Source: Streptomyces violaceusniger Tu 4113 (lineage in GTDB: Bacteria > Actinomycetota > Actinomycetes > Streptomycetales > Streptomycetaceae). From it: 64,000 nucleotides of DNA. This document shows, one piece after another, positions 25,568 to 34,476 of the stretch. The position numbers and the translations under genes were made by a program. Positions within the stretch are counted from its first letter, which is position 1. Each line of letters opens with the position of its first letter. The notes under the pieces are model-generated. The model was not told the origin of the DNA. It saw only the letters and a program-made list of their open reading frames with translations, and searched no databases. The stretch covers positions 2,728,001 to 2,792,000 of the forward strand of contig NC_015957.1 in the NCBI RefSeq assembly GCF_000147815.2. Direction: 5' to 3'.

Positions 25568-27712
25568 TCAGTGGCTGCCCTCCAGAAATGGGCTGCGCGG
25601 TCCGGCCCAGGTGATGGAGAGCTGTTCGCGGGCTCTGGTGGCCGCGACGAACAGCAGCGAGCGCTCGCGCTGCAGGTCACGGTCGTGCTGGGTACGGTCC
25701 TCGGAGACCGGCGTGACGGCGCCGGGCTGCGGCACGTGATCCGCGCCCACCCCGATGATTGCTACCGCCCGGTACTCCAGGCCCTTGATCCGGTGCATCG
25801 TCATCACGTGCACCCCGGAACCGATCGCCGGAGTCTGCCGCGGTTTCACCCTGACGGCCTTGATCCCCGCGTTGTGCAACGCCTCCACCGCCGCGTCCGC
25901 GAGCTTGTTGGTCCGGGCGGTGACGACGATCTCGTCCTCCTTCAGCCCTTCGCCCAGCCACTCCTCGACCCGTCCGGCCAGGCCGGTGAGTTCGGCGGCC
26001 GTGCTGGGGTATTCGGTCAACTCGGGCTTCGCCCCACCGAGAACGGACCGGTAGCCCCCCAGGTCCTCGGCCGCGTCATCGAGGTCGTCGAAAGTCGCGT
26101 CCCCCAGCAGACTCAGCGACGTTCCGAGGATCTGACGGGTCGTGCGGTAGTTCAGGGTCAGCCGCCTGGAGCGCCGCCCCCGCACATTGATGCCGTGGGC
26201 GCTCAGCGCGGTCCGGTTGTCGTAGATCCGCTGGTGGGCGTCGCCGACGATGAAAAGGTCGTCCTCGCCGACCGGGACGAGCGCCCGCAGCAGCTTCCAG
26301 TGCGCGGCGTGCAGGTCCTGGGCCTCGTCCACGACGATGTGCCGGTACGGGCGGGTCTCGTCGCTCCAGCCCGAGGCGATCCGGGCGGCCTGCGCGGCGA
26401 GTTGGGTGACTCCGACCTCACCGGCCGCGTCCAGCCGGTGCTCGAAGGCCTCGATCAGTCCCCACACCTGCGCCCGTTCCGGGCGGTTGAGGCGTCGGCC
26501 GCGACCGGCCCGGCTGGCGACGAGGTACTCGTCGCGGCTGCGCACGTCCTGGGCGAGCACGACCTGCTTCCACTCGGCCTCCAGGAAACGCGCGTCCCAG
26601 CGGTGCGGCTGCTGCTCCTCGGCCAGGTCCTCCCAGCGCCTGCGGATCTCGTCGTCACCGAGGGATTTGGGGGTCTTCGCGCCGAAGACCTCCTTGGCGA
26701 TGCCGTAGGCGACCTTGTCGATGTTGCGGACGTCCACCTTCGCGGTGAGCTGGGTGCCGCCGAGGTCCTCCAGCAGCGAGCGCAGCAGTTCGGCGAGCGT
26801 GGTGGTGTAGGTGGTGAGCAGGATCGCCTGGCCGGGCGGCAGCCGTTCGGCCAGGGCCTTGACCCGGTGCAGGGCGACGACGGTCTTGCCCGTGCCGGGG
26901 CCGCCGGTGACCCGTACCGAGCCCTTGTTGGGGGTCTTGCGCTCGGCCAGGGCGCGCTGGGCCGGGTGCAGGAAGATCCGCCAGGCCGACAGCGGCTCGG
27001 ACATGATCCGGCCGAATTCGGCGACGTCGCCGGTGACGACGAAGGACTCCTTGGTCGCGGGGCGCTCGTTGGCGGCCTCGTAGTCGTCCGGGTCGATGGT
27101 GTCACTGGTCGCGGCGACCGAACTGACGTGCTCCCAGACGTCCTCGACGGTCATGCCGTCGGCGAGGCAGAGGATCACGTCCCTGGCGAGCTTGGGCAGG
27201 TGCTCCACGAAGCCGAGTATCGCGTCGATGCTGCGGATCTCCCGCAACGCCGGTACGACCGAGGGGTGCACGCCGAGCCGGTCGAAGTCGGCGTCCGAGA
27301 CGTGGGCGAAGACGGACGGCTCCTCGGTGGCGGGTGCCTGGGCGGGCTGCCCACTCAGGGTGCCGTGGAGGCTGGCGAGGTTGATCAGCTCGACGCCGCC
27401 GGTGACCTTGTTGATGTCGAAGATGATGTGGGACGCGAGGGTGTAGGCGTCGTCGTGCGGCAGCACCGCGACCAGGTAATAGATGCGGTCGGCGTAGTGC
27501 ATCAGCACCGCGCGGAAGTTGTCGTTGATCCTGGCGGTGCGCACCCGCTTGTCCTCGGCGCCCTTCGGCGGCTTGAGGTTGAGTCCGTTGGCGTCGGGAT
27601 CGCGCTGCATCTTCATGATGAACTGCAGGACCTGTGCCTGGACCGACCCGTCGAGCTTGTCGTAGTACTTGCCGAAGACGTCCGCCATGACGACCTGGGC
27701 CTTGGACATCAC
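25568..27712 (-). CDS. RelE/ParE-like domain fused to UvrD/Rep superfamily 1 helicase
   Basis: A 714-residue protein. Residues 1-115 resemble a RelE/ParE toxin fold (basic VRTARINDNFRAVLMHYAD strands followed by LPHDDAYTLASH). The rest is a superfamily 1A helicase with all motifs: TGGPGTGKTVVALHRV (about 268-283), HIVVDEAQDLHAA, FIVGDAHQRIY, LTLNYRTTRQIL, VMTMHRIKGLEYRAVA and FVAATRAREQLSI. Stand-alone actinobacterial versions of this fusion exist near restriction and defence genes; the RelE-like end may clamp ribosome or nucleic acid. The start is GTG 27712, overlapping the upstream TGA (GTGA); ATG 27709 is equally possible. Coupling to the giant helicase suggests they work together on DNA ends. 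Confidence 0.8.
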   Translation of the reverse strand: MMSKAQVVMADVFGKYYDKLDGSVQAQVLQFIMKMQRDPDANGLNLKPPKGAEDKRVRTARINDNFRAVLMHYADRIYYLVAVLPHDDAYTLASHIIFDINKVTGGVELINLASLHGTLSGQPAQAPATEEPSVFAHVSDADFDRLGVHPSVVPALREIRSIDAILGFVEHLPKLARDVILCLADGMTVEDVWEHVSSVAATSDTIDPDDYEAANERPATKESFVVTGDVAEFGRIMSEPLSAWRIFLHPAQRALAERKTPNKGSVRVTGGPGTGKTVVALHRVKALAERLPPGQAILLTTYTTTLAELLRSLLEDLGGTQLTAKVDVRNIDKVAYGIAKEVFGAKTPKSLGDDEIRRRWEDLAEEQQPHRWDARFLEAEWKQVVLAQDVRSRDEYLVASRAGRGRRLNRPERAQVWGLIEAFEHRLDAAGEVGVTQLAAQAARIASGWSDETRPYRHIVVDEAQDLHAAHWKLLRALVPVGEDDLFIVGDAHQRIYDNRTALSAHGINVRGRRSRRLTLNYRTTRQILGTSLSLLGDATFDDLDDAAEDLGGYRSVLGGAKPELTEYPSTAAELTGLAGRVEEWLGEGLKEDEIVVTARTNKLADAAVEALHNAGIKAVRVKPRQTPAIGSGVHVMTMHRIKGLEYRAVAIIGVGADHVPQPGAVTPVSEDRTQHDRDLQRERSLLFVAATRAREQLSITWAGPRSPFLEGSH

Positions 27713-30700
27713 ACATTCTCCAAACGCTCGGCCAACTCGGCCACATCAACTGTCCCGGTGTGTACGACGTGCCAGCCGGCCTCCGCGAACGCGGCGTCAC
27801 GGTGCTCGTCCACGTCGAGGAACACCGCCACCCTGGCGTCCGGCCAGGCGAGTTCCGCCTGCTGCGCGACCCTGTCGTCGAGCTCGAAGCCGACCTCCGG
27901 GGCGCCGAAGTGACGGGTGCGGGCTTCCCGGCACAGGGCGAAAAGCAGTTCCTCGGCCTGCGAGGAGGCCCACTCGACCGCCTCCGCCCAGGGCTCCGGC
28001 AGTTCGTCGGGCAGGCCCGTGGTGGTGGGCAGCGCACCCGCGAGGAGGGCCACCGTGTGCGGGTCGAGCTGCCCGGCCGTGGACATCGCGACCTGGTGGA
28101 ACGAACGCGGCAGTGCCGAACCCCGGTCGCCCGTCAGCAGCTGCAGCAGATTGGACCACCGCAGCCAGTCGGCCCACCGCGCCCGATGGCCGGGCTCGGC
28201 GACCGCCTCGTCGCGGTCGTCCAGCACGGTGAAGGCCGACCAGGCGGACATCCCGGGCTGCCCGGTCGCGGGCTCGGCCCGCCGGTCGAGCAGTCCGATG
28301 ACGCGCAGCCCGCCCAGGGTGCGGACGTCCATCGCGATGGCGTCGGCGGCGGCCGGGTTGCCGGCGACCGGCAGGAGGCCGCCCGCCAGCACGTCCGGCA
28401 GCCGCTCGCCCACCGAACGCCGCTCGATCGGCTGCCGCGTCGCTCCGCCCCCGGCGAAGCCGCTGATCAGCGCCGCCGCCCTGCGGGACCACTTCTCCGC
28501 GTCGGGATCGGCGAGCACCGCGAGCAGCGTCTCGACCGGGTTGCGCAGTGCCGGGTCAAGGGTGTCGTCGGGGCGTGGGCCGCCCGTCAGCATCTGGTGG
28601 ATCTGCCGGGCGGTCCGCAGCGCGCCCTCACCGAGGAGCGGTTCGGCAGGGGTGCGCACCTCGCGGTCGTCCGCGGTCCCCTCCACCGCCGCTTTCCAGG
28701 CCATCACGTCCGCGTGCGTGAACTGCCACACCTGCATGCCCTCGGCCCGTAGTGCCTCGCGCTTGGCAGAGTCGTCGGCGATCCGGTTGATGCCGGTGCT
28801 GGCGTGGAAGGCGTAGCCGTCGAGGAAGACCGCGATGCGCGTCGATGGCCCGTCGATCCGGGTCAGCAGATAGTCCGGTTCACTGGGCGCGGACGTCAGC
28901 TGCCGCACATGGTCCTGGAAGAGCCAGCGGGTGCCGCTGCCGTCTGGGCGGGTGAAGCGCAGCTCGTACTCCATGCCGCGTTCCCCGGCGCGGGGCGTCA
29001 CCGAGCCGGACTCCGGGCGGCGGCTGCCCCAGTCGACGAGGGTGCGGACGAACTGCTTCTCCAGCTCGCTCTCGGCGAGTTGGTCGATGCGCACCCCGGA
29101 CAGGGTGTCGACCTGCTCTGTGTCCCAGCCCGTGAGGATCTCGTCCAGGAGCTCCCTGGCGACCCGCAGCGACGCGAAGGGGTGTTCGTTGCTGCTGACG
29201 TGCGGCAGCAGGCAGCGGTGGCAGGGGGTGCGCAGGTTCTCCTTGCCGCAGGGGCAGTCCCGCAGGGCGGTCTGGGCGAGGGTGAGCACCCGGTGCAGCA
29301 CGGTCGCGTCGGCGAGGTGCTCCAGGTAGCCGGTGCCACCCGGCATGGAGTCGTGCAGCACCAGGAAGCGGCGGCGCAGTTCCCGGGTGCCGCCCGGCAT
29401 GGTCGCGGGTACGACGCGCAGGTGGTCGGGAGCGCCGCCGAAGTGCTTGGTTATGCCCAGCAGCAGCGCGGCCTTGAACGACACCAGCCGGGTCTGCAGT
29501 TCCATCGTGGAGACGGGCAGCAGGATCCGCAGCGCCTGCGTCGTCAGCTCGTGCGCGAGGACGAGTCGCTGCATCGACGCCGTCTCGGCGTCGATCCCGT
29601 CGTCCTTGTGACTGCACCAGTACGCGTGCCGGGTACCGATCCGCTGGGCGGCCCGGTCCCATGCCTGGGGGTGCACGCCGCGTACGGCCCCGCACTCCAG
29701 GCAGGTCTCGAAGCCGGGCACCTGGACGTCGTCGCCGGCGATCTGGTGCTCGGGGCCCGCGGCGGCGGCCGGGCCGAGGTTGAGGGTGCGGATGGTCGCC
29801 ACCCGGGCGAACTCCACACCGAACGGCAGCTCTCCCACCCGCTTCCAGGCGCGCAGTCCCTGGGGCTGATCCGGGTCGATGTCCACCAGCGTGACGTCGT
29901 TGAACCGGCGCCGCTCCCGCTCGTCACGCTCGTCGGTGAGCCGTGCGTCCTCGCGCCGCTCGCGGGCGGTGACCCGTTCGGGCACGAGCACGGTGTGGAG
30001 CGCGCCGGGATCGGCGATCTGCGGCGTCAGGCAGCGCGGGCAGGCGGTGAGGTCCAGCCCGGACTCGGCGGTGGCGACGTAGCCGCACTCCGGACACAGC
30101 CGCCACTTGGCATAGGCGGTGTCGCCCTCACCGGCGCCCAGATCCAGGCCGTTGACGATGTACTTGTAGCCGTCGGTGTGGAAGGTGTTGCCGGGCGCCA
30201 GTTCCAGCAGGCCCATCCGTGAGCCGCGCCCGTACTCGGTCAACTGGTCCTGGAACTCGCCGTCGGCGTCCTTCCACCACAGCGTCGCGTCGAGCAGCGT
30301 GGCGTCGTCGTGGAGGGTGTAGTTGGGCAGCAGGCCCAGACGGACCATGGCGTTGACAGAGTTCTCGCCGACCAGGGCGTCCCTGCGCCGGTTGACCGAC
30401 CTGCGCTCGGCGTAGAGCTGGCGGCGCTGCTCGTCGCGTTCGCGGTCCCCGGAGGCGGTGGACAGGGCGTCGAAGGCCCGGCCGATCTGCCGGGACCGGG
30501 AGCGCAGTGCCTCCAGGCGTTTGCGCCATGCGGTGGCGGCCTGGCCGACGGTCTGCTCCAACTCCAGCTGCGCGAACTGCCGCAGGCCCTGCTCGGCCTC
30601 GGCCGACATGCCGGGGAAGAGCTGGACGAAGGAGGACGCGAGTTCGGCGTGGCGGGCGTGGGCGACGTCCAGGAAGCGGCGGAACCAGCCGTCCTCGGCG

Positions 30701-33700
30701 AGCCCTCGGGTGAAGAGGGCGCCGATGCGGTGCGGCATGGGCTCCTCGGGCATCATCGTCCCCCGCCACAGGCTGCGGTCGGCGGCCCGGTCCAGCAGGT
30801 ACGCCAGGTACTGGCGGCGCAGGATCTCGGAGGCGTCGAGGTAGCAGTCCGGCGGGATGATCCGGCCCGCGAGCATCTGCTCGGGTGCGTGCAGGTAGTA
30901 CTGGTTGCGGGCACCGCGCGGTACGAAGGTGACGGTGAGCGAGTTGCCGGTGCTGCGGCCGGCACGGCCGATGCGCTGCGCGTAGTTGGCGGGCGCGGGC
31001 GGCAGGGAGGCGAGCAGCACGGCGGACAGGTCGCCGATGTCGATGCCGAGTTCGAGGGTGGGCGTGCAGGTCAGCACGTTCGGGTCGAACGGCGAGGGGC
31101 GGTTCTTGAAGGCCTGCTCGACCTCCTCCCGGCGGGCTCGGCTGAGTGCGCCCGTGTGCTCGGCGGTGAGGACGTCACCGGGCCGGTCGACCGTGTAGAG
31201 ACGGCGGTAGTAGTCGTCGCTGTAGTCACGGTCGTCGATGGTGAACCTGCCGCCGCACTGGAAGCGCAGGCAGGGCGTGCCGAGCCAGTCCTCGCGCCGG
31301 CCGGGCGGGACGGTCTGCCGCCAGGTGCAGCTGTCGCAGCGGACGCCGTGGTCGTTGACACCCGTTCCGTCGGCCCCTGCTCTGTCCGCCCCGCTGCCGT
31401 CGTCAGCAGACGACGGGCCGGTGGCGAGGCTGTGCACCATGATGGTGCGCGGCCTGAGAGCGAAGACGGTCGAGCCACCCTCGGCCGGGTAGGTCGCCAG
31501 TACCTCGCGCTGCGCGAGCAGCTTCATGGCCTGTTCGGCGAGGGCGCGGGCCTCGCGTCGCTCGCAGCCGAGGGTGCGGTGCCCCCAGTCGGCGAACCAG
31601 GTGTTGTCGCGGGCCAGCGAGTCGAACTCGGATGTGCCGAGGCGCCCGAGGACCGGGAACGTCGGTGCGGCCAGGCCGCGCGGGAACGCGGGCATGCCCG
31701 TGGGCCGCCCGCCCCAGATCGGCCAGCGCCGGGCGCCGGCCTGGGCGATGTACTCCTTCAGCCAGGGGTGGAACAGTGCCCCGCGCAGCCGCATCCGCTC
31801 CAGCAGTCCGCGCAGGTAGACGACGTACTCGGCGTCGTCGGTGGGGAGGGTGATCTGTCCCGGTAGGCGCTGGTGGGCCTCCCGCAGCAGGGCGGCGACC
31901 GTGACGGCTTCGGGGAGGTGTACCTCGGCGGCGGCGGTCCGGGTCAGTTCGAGGGTTCGGCCCAGGCGTGAGCGCAGGCCGAACTCCATCAGCGTCTGGA
32001 AGACCATGCGGTCCTGCAGCATGTACGCGCCCGCGTCGCTGAACCCGTCGCCGCTGAGGAGGGTGCGGATCTCCGGGTTGTCGCGCAGGTCGGGCGGCAC
32101 GATCGAGGCGAGCTTGCTCATCTCGCCCTTCTCGGCCGCCGTCACGACTGCTTCGGCGGCGTCCGTGGCCAGGTCGTGCACGGCGACCGGGGCGCCCGGC
32201 CTGAGCTGCTCGGCGAGCAGCCCGCGGAAGGTGAAGCCGAAGCTGCGGTTGGCGATGAACGCGGCCCGGTGGGTGGCGTCCTGGACGGAGTCGGTGAAGA
32301 CCAGCAGCTTGCGCTCGTCATCGGTCAGGCCACGGTCGGAGAAGAGCTGGGTGGTGGTGACGGAGGCGAGGGTGGCGGTTCCCGCGCCGAGGAAGCGCAT
32401 GCCGTCGGTCAGGTCGCAGGAGGGGCACTTGTCGCCCGCGTTGGCGGGGACGGGGCCGGCGACGGTGATGACGGGCACGGTGTCGTTGCTCGGCACCGTG
32501 CGCAATTCGGCTTCCTCCGCGTGGAGGAACACCGGGGTGTGCTCGCCGGGCCTGGCGCGGATCATCCAGCGGACGGCACGGTTGCCCTGTGCGGAGGCCC
32601 GGTAGATCTCCAGTGGCTTGGTCTTGAGCTGCTGCCACTCGAGATCCGTGGACAGCGCCGCCCAGCCGGAGCGCCCGCAGTGACGGCAGTACACGGCGGG
32701 GAGGTGGGCGCGGTAGGCCGGGCCGACGGGGCGGACGAACGGGACGGGGCTGTCCGGGGTGAGGGCGGAGGCGCCGTCGCCGGGGGCGTCCGGGTCCGTG
32801 TCGGCGTCGGCGGTGCTGTCGACCTCGGCGGACGGGTAGACGGCGAGGTTGGCCGGGTTGGGCCGCGTGTCGCCGGTGGGGCCGTCGTCGTCGAACCAGC
32901 GGAAGTGGGGCGTCGGCGTCGCGGCGCGGATCACGCGGCGCACCTCACGGACCCAGAGCTGGGCCTCGACGCGGAGGAAGGGGATGGTGCGGTCGGCGAT
33001 CGGGTCGTAGGCGCGGGCCGTCGAGACCAGCGCGAGGAGACGGGCGAGGCCGGTCGCGACCAGGTCGATGTCGGTCCGGGCCGCCTCGTCCCAGGCCGCG
33101 CCGCCGCCGCGCTTCGCGAACTCGCGGGCGATCTCGGGGACGGTGACGGGAGTGTCGCCCGCGACGTCGAGGAGGGCGCGGATCAGGTTGTGCTGGCGGA
33201 GCTTCTCGCCGAGTTGGATCGGGTCGGCGAAGTCCCTGCCCACGACGAGTTCGGCGAGTCGGTGGAGGGCCGACGGGTCGTCGAGGGGGTCGGGGACGGC
33301 GGCGAGGGCGGCCGGGGAGGGCACGGGGAGGAGGAAGTCGGGCTCGGCGACGAAGTCGCCGGGCGTCTGGCGGTCCTCCCCGATGAGGGCGGCGTCCGGG
33401 AAGGGGGTGCCGAAGACCTTCTCGGCGAATTCGAGGAGCAGTTCGCGGTCGGACTTCTGGGGGCCGTCGGGGGTGGGGGCCGCTTCGGCGGAGGGGGTGT
33501 TGCTGGTGGCTGCGGTGCGTCCGACGGCGCCGGTTCCATAGGTTGCGCCCGTTCCGCCGGTTCCGCCGCCGAGGGTGGCGGAGGTGGCGACGGGGGTGAT
33601 CGTGCCGAGAGGGCGGCCCGGCTCGGCCTTGCCAGTGGCCGCCCCCAGGCGGCGCAACAGCATCGCCACATCGGTGCCCTGGGCGCCGTCGTAGGTGTGG

Positions 33701-34467
33701 AACTCGTCCAGGACGACGTACGTCAGCCCGCCGTCCTGCCAGAGCGGGACATCGGGGATGCGCTGGAGGAGGAGGTCCAGCATCTTGTAGTTGGTGAGCA
33801 GCAGGTCCGGCGGGTTCGCGCGGATGGCCTCGCGGTCGGTGATCAGGCGGCTGTTGGGGGACAGCTGGGCGGGGGTGATGGTGCTCGCGCCGGACTCGCG
33901 GGCGTAGGAGCCGGGGGCGTTCTCGTCCTCGTCGTCCGGGGGACGGTTGCCGGAGGCACCGCCGATGTAGATGCCGGCGGTGACAGAGGAGAGGGCGGCG
34001 TTCTTGGCGAGAAAGTCGTCGATACGGCGGGCCTGGTCGTCGGCCAGCGCGTTCATCGGGTAGAGCAGCAGCGCCTTGACGCCCTTCACCCCGGCGGCGC
34101 GGGCGCGGGCGCAGTGATCGAGGATCGGGACGAGGAAGGACTCGGTCTTTCCGGAGCCGGTTCCGGTGGTGACGATCGTCGGCTCGGGAGCGTGCCCTGA
34201 CTTGCTGGACAGCCGCTCCCAGGCGGTGGCCTGGTGGGTGTAGGGGCGGAGGTCGGGCGACCAGTCCAGAACCTTCTCCCAACCGCGGGGCGCGTACCGG
34301 AAGGGCGTACGGACGCGGAGGTACGGGCCCCGGAAGAGGCGGCTCTCCGGCCGCTCAAGGAACGCCTCGAGCTCCTCGCGGACGTCGTCGTCGGCGAGCG
34401 CGAAGCTCGTCGTCAGGTACGCGGCGAGGGCACGGCGCAGATCCTCGGCGGCCAGGGAGGGAAGCAT
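27709..34467 (-). CDS. Giant DEAD/DEAH-like helicase with DUF1998 and a Vsr-like nuclease domain (DruE/DrmA-DrmB-like)
   Basis: A 2252-residue protein. The helicase core has TTGTGSGKTESFL (residues 100-112), LLYPMNALADDQ, a DEFH box near 254 and a C-terminal lobe with TLELGIDIGDLS and RIGRAGR near 1166. From about 1500 to 1760 a DUF1998-type zinc-binding region contains VLHDSMPGGTGYLEHL and cysteine clusters (CPCGKEN, CHRCLLPH). Residues about 1860-1925 hold PDYLLTRID, AVFLDGYAFH and KREALRAEG, the D and K-rich pattern of Vsr-like PD-(D/E)XK nucleases. A 300-residue tail follows. Helicase plus DUF1998 in one chain resembles DruE of Druantia, or DrmA and DrmB of DISARM joined. It lies 9 bases after the PglX-like gene in the operon. 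Confidence 0.8.
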   Translation of the reverse strand: MLPSLAAEDLRRALAAYLTTSFALADDDVREELEAFLERPESRLFRGPYLRVRTPFRYAPRGWEKVLDWSPDLRPYTHQATAWERLSSKSGHAPEPTIVTTGTGSGKTESFLVPILDHCARARAAGVKGVKALLLYPMNALADDQARRIDDFLAKNAALSSVTAGIYIGGASGNRPPDDEDENAPGSYARESGASTITPAQLSPNSRLITDREAIRANPPDLLLTNYKMLDLLLQRIPDVPLWQDGGLTYVVLDEFHTYDGAQGTDVAMLLRRLGAATGKAEPGRPLGTITPVATSATLGGGTGGTGATYGTGAVGRTAATSNTPSAEAAPTPDGPQKSDRELLLEFAEKVFGTPFPDAALIGEDRQTPGDFVAEPDFLLPVPSPAALAAVPDPLDDPSALHRLAELVVGRDFADPIQLGEKLRQHNLIRALLDVAGDTPVTVPEIAREFAKRGGGAAWDEAARTDIDLVATGLARLLALVSTARAYDPIADRTIPFLRVEAQLWVREVRRVIRAATPTPHFRWFDDDGPTGDTRPNPANLAVYPSAEVDSTADADTDPDAPGDGASALTPDSPVPFVRPVGPAYRAHLPAVYCRHCGRSGWAALSTDLEWQQLKTKPLEIYRASAQGNRAVRWMIRARPGEHTPVFLHAEEAELRTVPSNDTVPVITVAGPVPANAGDKCPSCDLTDGMRFLGAGTATLASVTTTQLFSDRGLTDDERKLLVFTDSVQDATHRAAFIANRSFGFTFRGLLAEQLRPGAPVAVHDLATDAAEAVVTAAEKGEMSKLASIVPPDLRDNPEIRTLLSGDGFSDAGAYMLQDRMVFQTLMEFGLRSRLGRTLELTRTAAAEVHLPEAVTVAALLREAHQRLPGQITLPTDDAEYVVYLRGLLERMRLRGALFHPWLKEYIAQAGARRWPIWGGRPTGMPAFPRGLAAPTFPVLGRLGTSEFDSLARDNTWFADWGHRTLGCERREARALAEQAMKLLAQREVLATYPAEGGSTVFALRPRTIMVHSLATGPSSADDGSGADRAGADGTGVNDHGVRCDSCTWRQTVPPGRREDWLGTPCLRFQCGGRFTIDDRDYSDDYYRRLYTVDRPGDVLTAEHTGALSRARREEVEQAFKNRPSPFDPNVLTCTPTLELGIDIGDLSAVLLASLPPAPANYAQRIGRAGRSTGNSLTVTFVPRGARNQYYLHAPEQMLAGRIIPPDCYLDASEILRRQYLAYLLDRAADRSLWRGTMMPEEPMPHRIGALFTRGLAEDGWFRRFLDVAHARHAELASSFVQLFPGMSAEAEQGLRQFAQLELEQTVGQAATAWRKRLEALRSRSRQIGRAFDALSTASGDRERDEQRRQLYAERRSVNRRRDALVGENSVNAMVRLGLLPNYTLHDDATLLDATLWWKDADGEFQDQLTEYGRGSRMGLLELAPGNTFHTDGYKYIVNGLDLGAGEGDTAYAKWRLCPECGYVATAESGLDLTACPRCLTPQIADPGALHTVLVPERVTARERREDARLTDERDERERRRFNDVTLVDIDPDQPQGLRAWKRVGELPFGVEFARVATIRTLNLGPAAAAGPEHQIAGDDVQVPGFETCLECGAVRGVHPQAWDRAAQRIGTRHAYWCSHKDDGIDAETASMQRLVLAHELTTQALRILLPVSTMELQTRLVSFKAALLLGITKHFGGAPDHLRVVPATMPGGTRELRRRFLVLHDSMPGGTGYLEHLADATVLHRVLTLAQTALRDCPCGKENLRTPCHRCLLPHVSSNEHPFASLRVARELLDEILTGWDTEQVDTLSGVRIDQLAESELEKQFVRTLVDWGSRRPESGSVTPRAGERGMEYELRFTRPDGSGTRWLFQDHVRQLTSAPSEPDYLLTRIDGPSTRIAVFLDGYAFHASTGINRIADDSAKREALRAEGMQVWQFTHADVMAWKAAVEGTADDREVRTPAEPLLGEGALRTARQIHQMLTGGPRPDDTLDPALRNPVETLLAVLADPDAEKWSRRAAALISGFAGGGATRQPIERRSVGERLPDVLAGGLLPVAGNPAAADAIAMDVRTLGGLRVIGLLDRRAEPATGQPGMSAWSAFTVLDDRDEAVAEPGHRARWADWLRWSNLLQLLTGDRGSALPRSFHQVAMSTAGQLDPHTVALLAGALPTTTGLPDELPEPWAEAVEWASSQAEELLFALCREARTRHFGAPEVGFELDDRVAQQAELAWPDARVAVFLDVDEHRDAAFAEAGWHVVHTGTVDVAELAERLENV

Positions 34468-34476
34468 GGCTGGGTG

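Noticed and set aside
25550..27913. 787-codon plus-strand frame opposite RelE-UvrD
   Set aside because: Low-complexity antisense reading; the minus strand shows every helicase motif.
32176..34200. 674-codon plus-strand frame opposite the giant helicase
   Set aside because: Glycine/valine-rich, no domain and no ribosome site; an antisense shadow of a gene with strong motifs.
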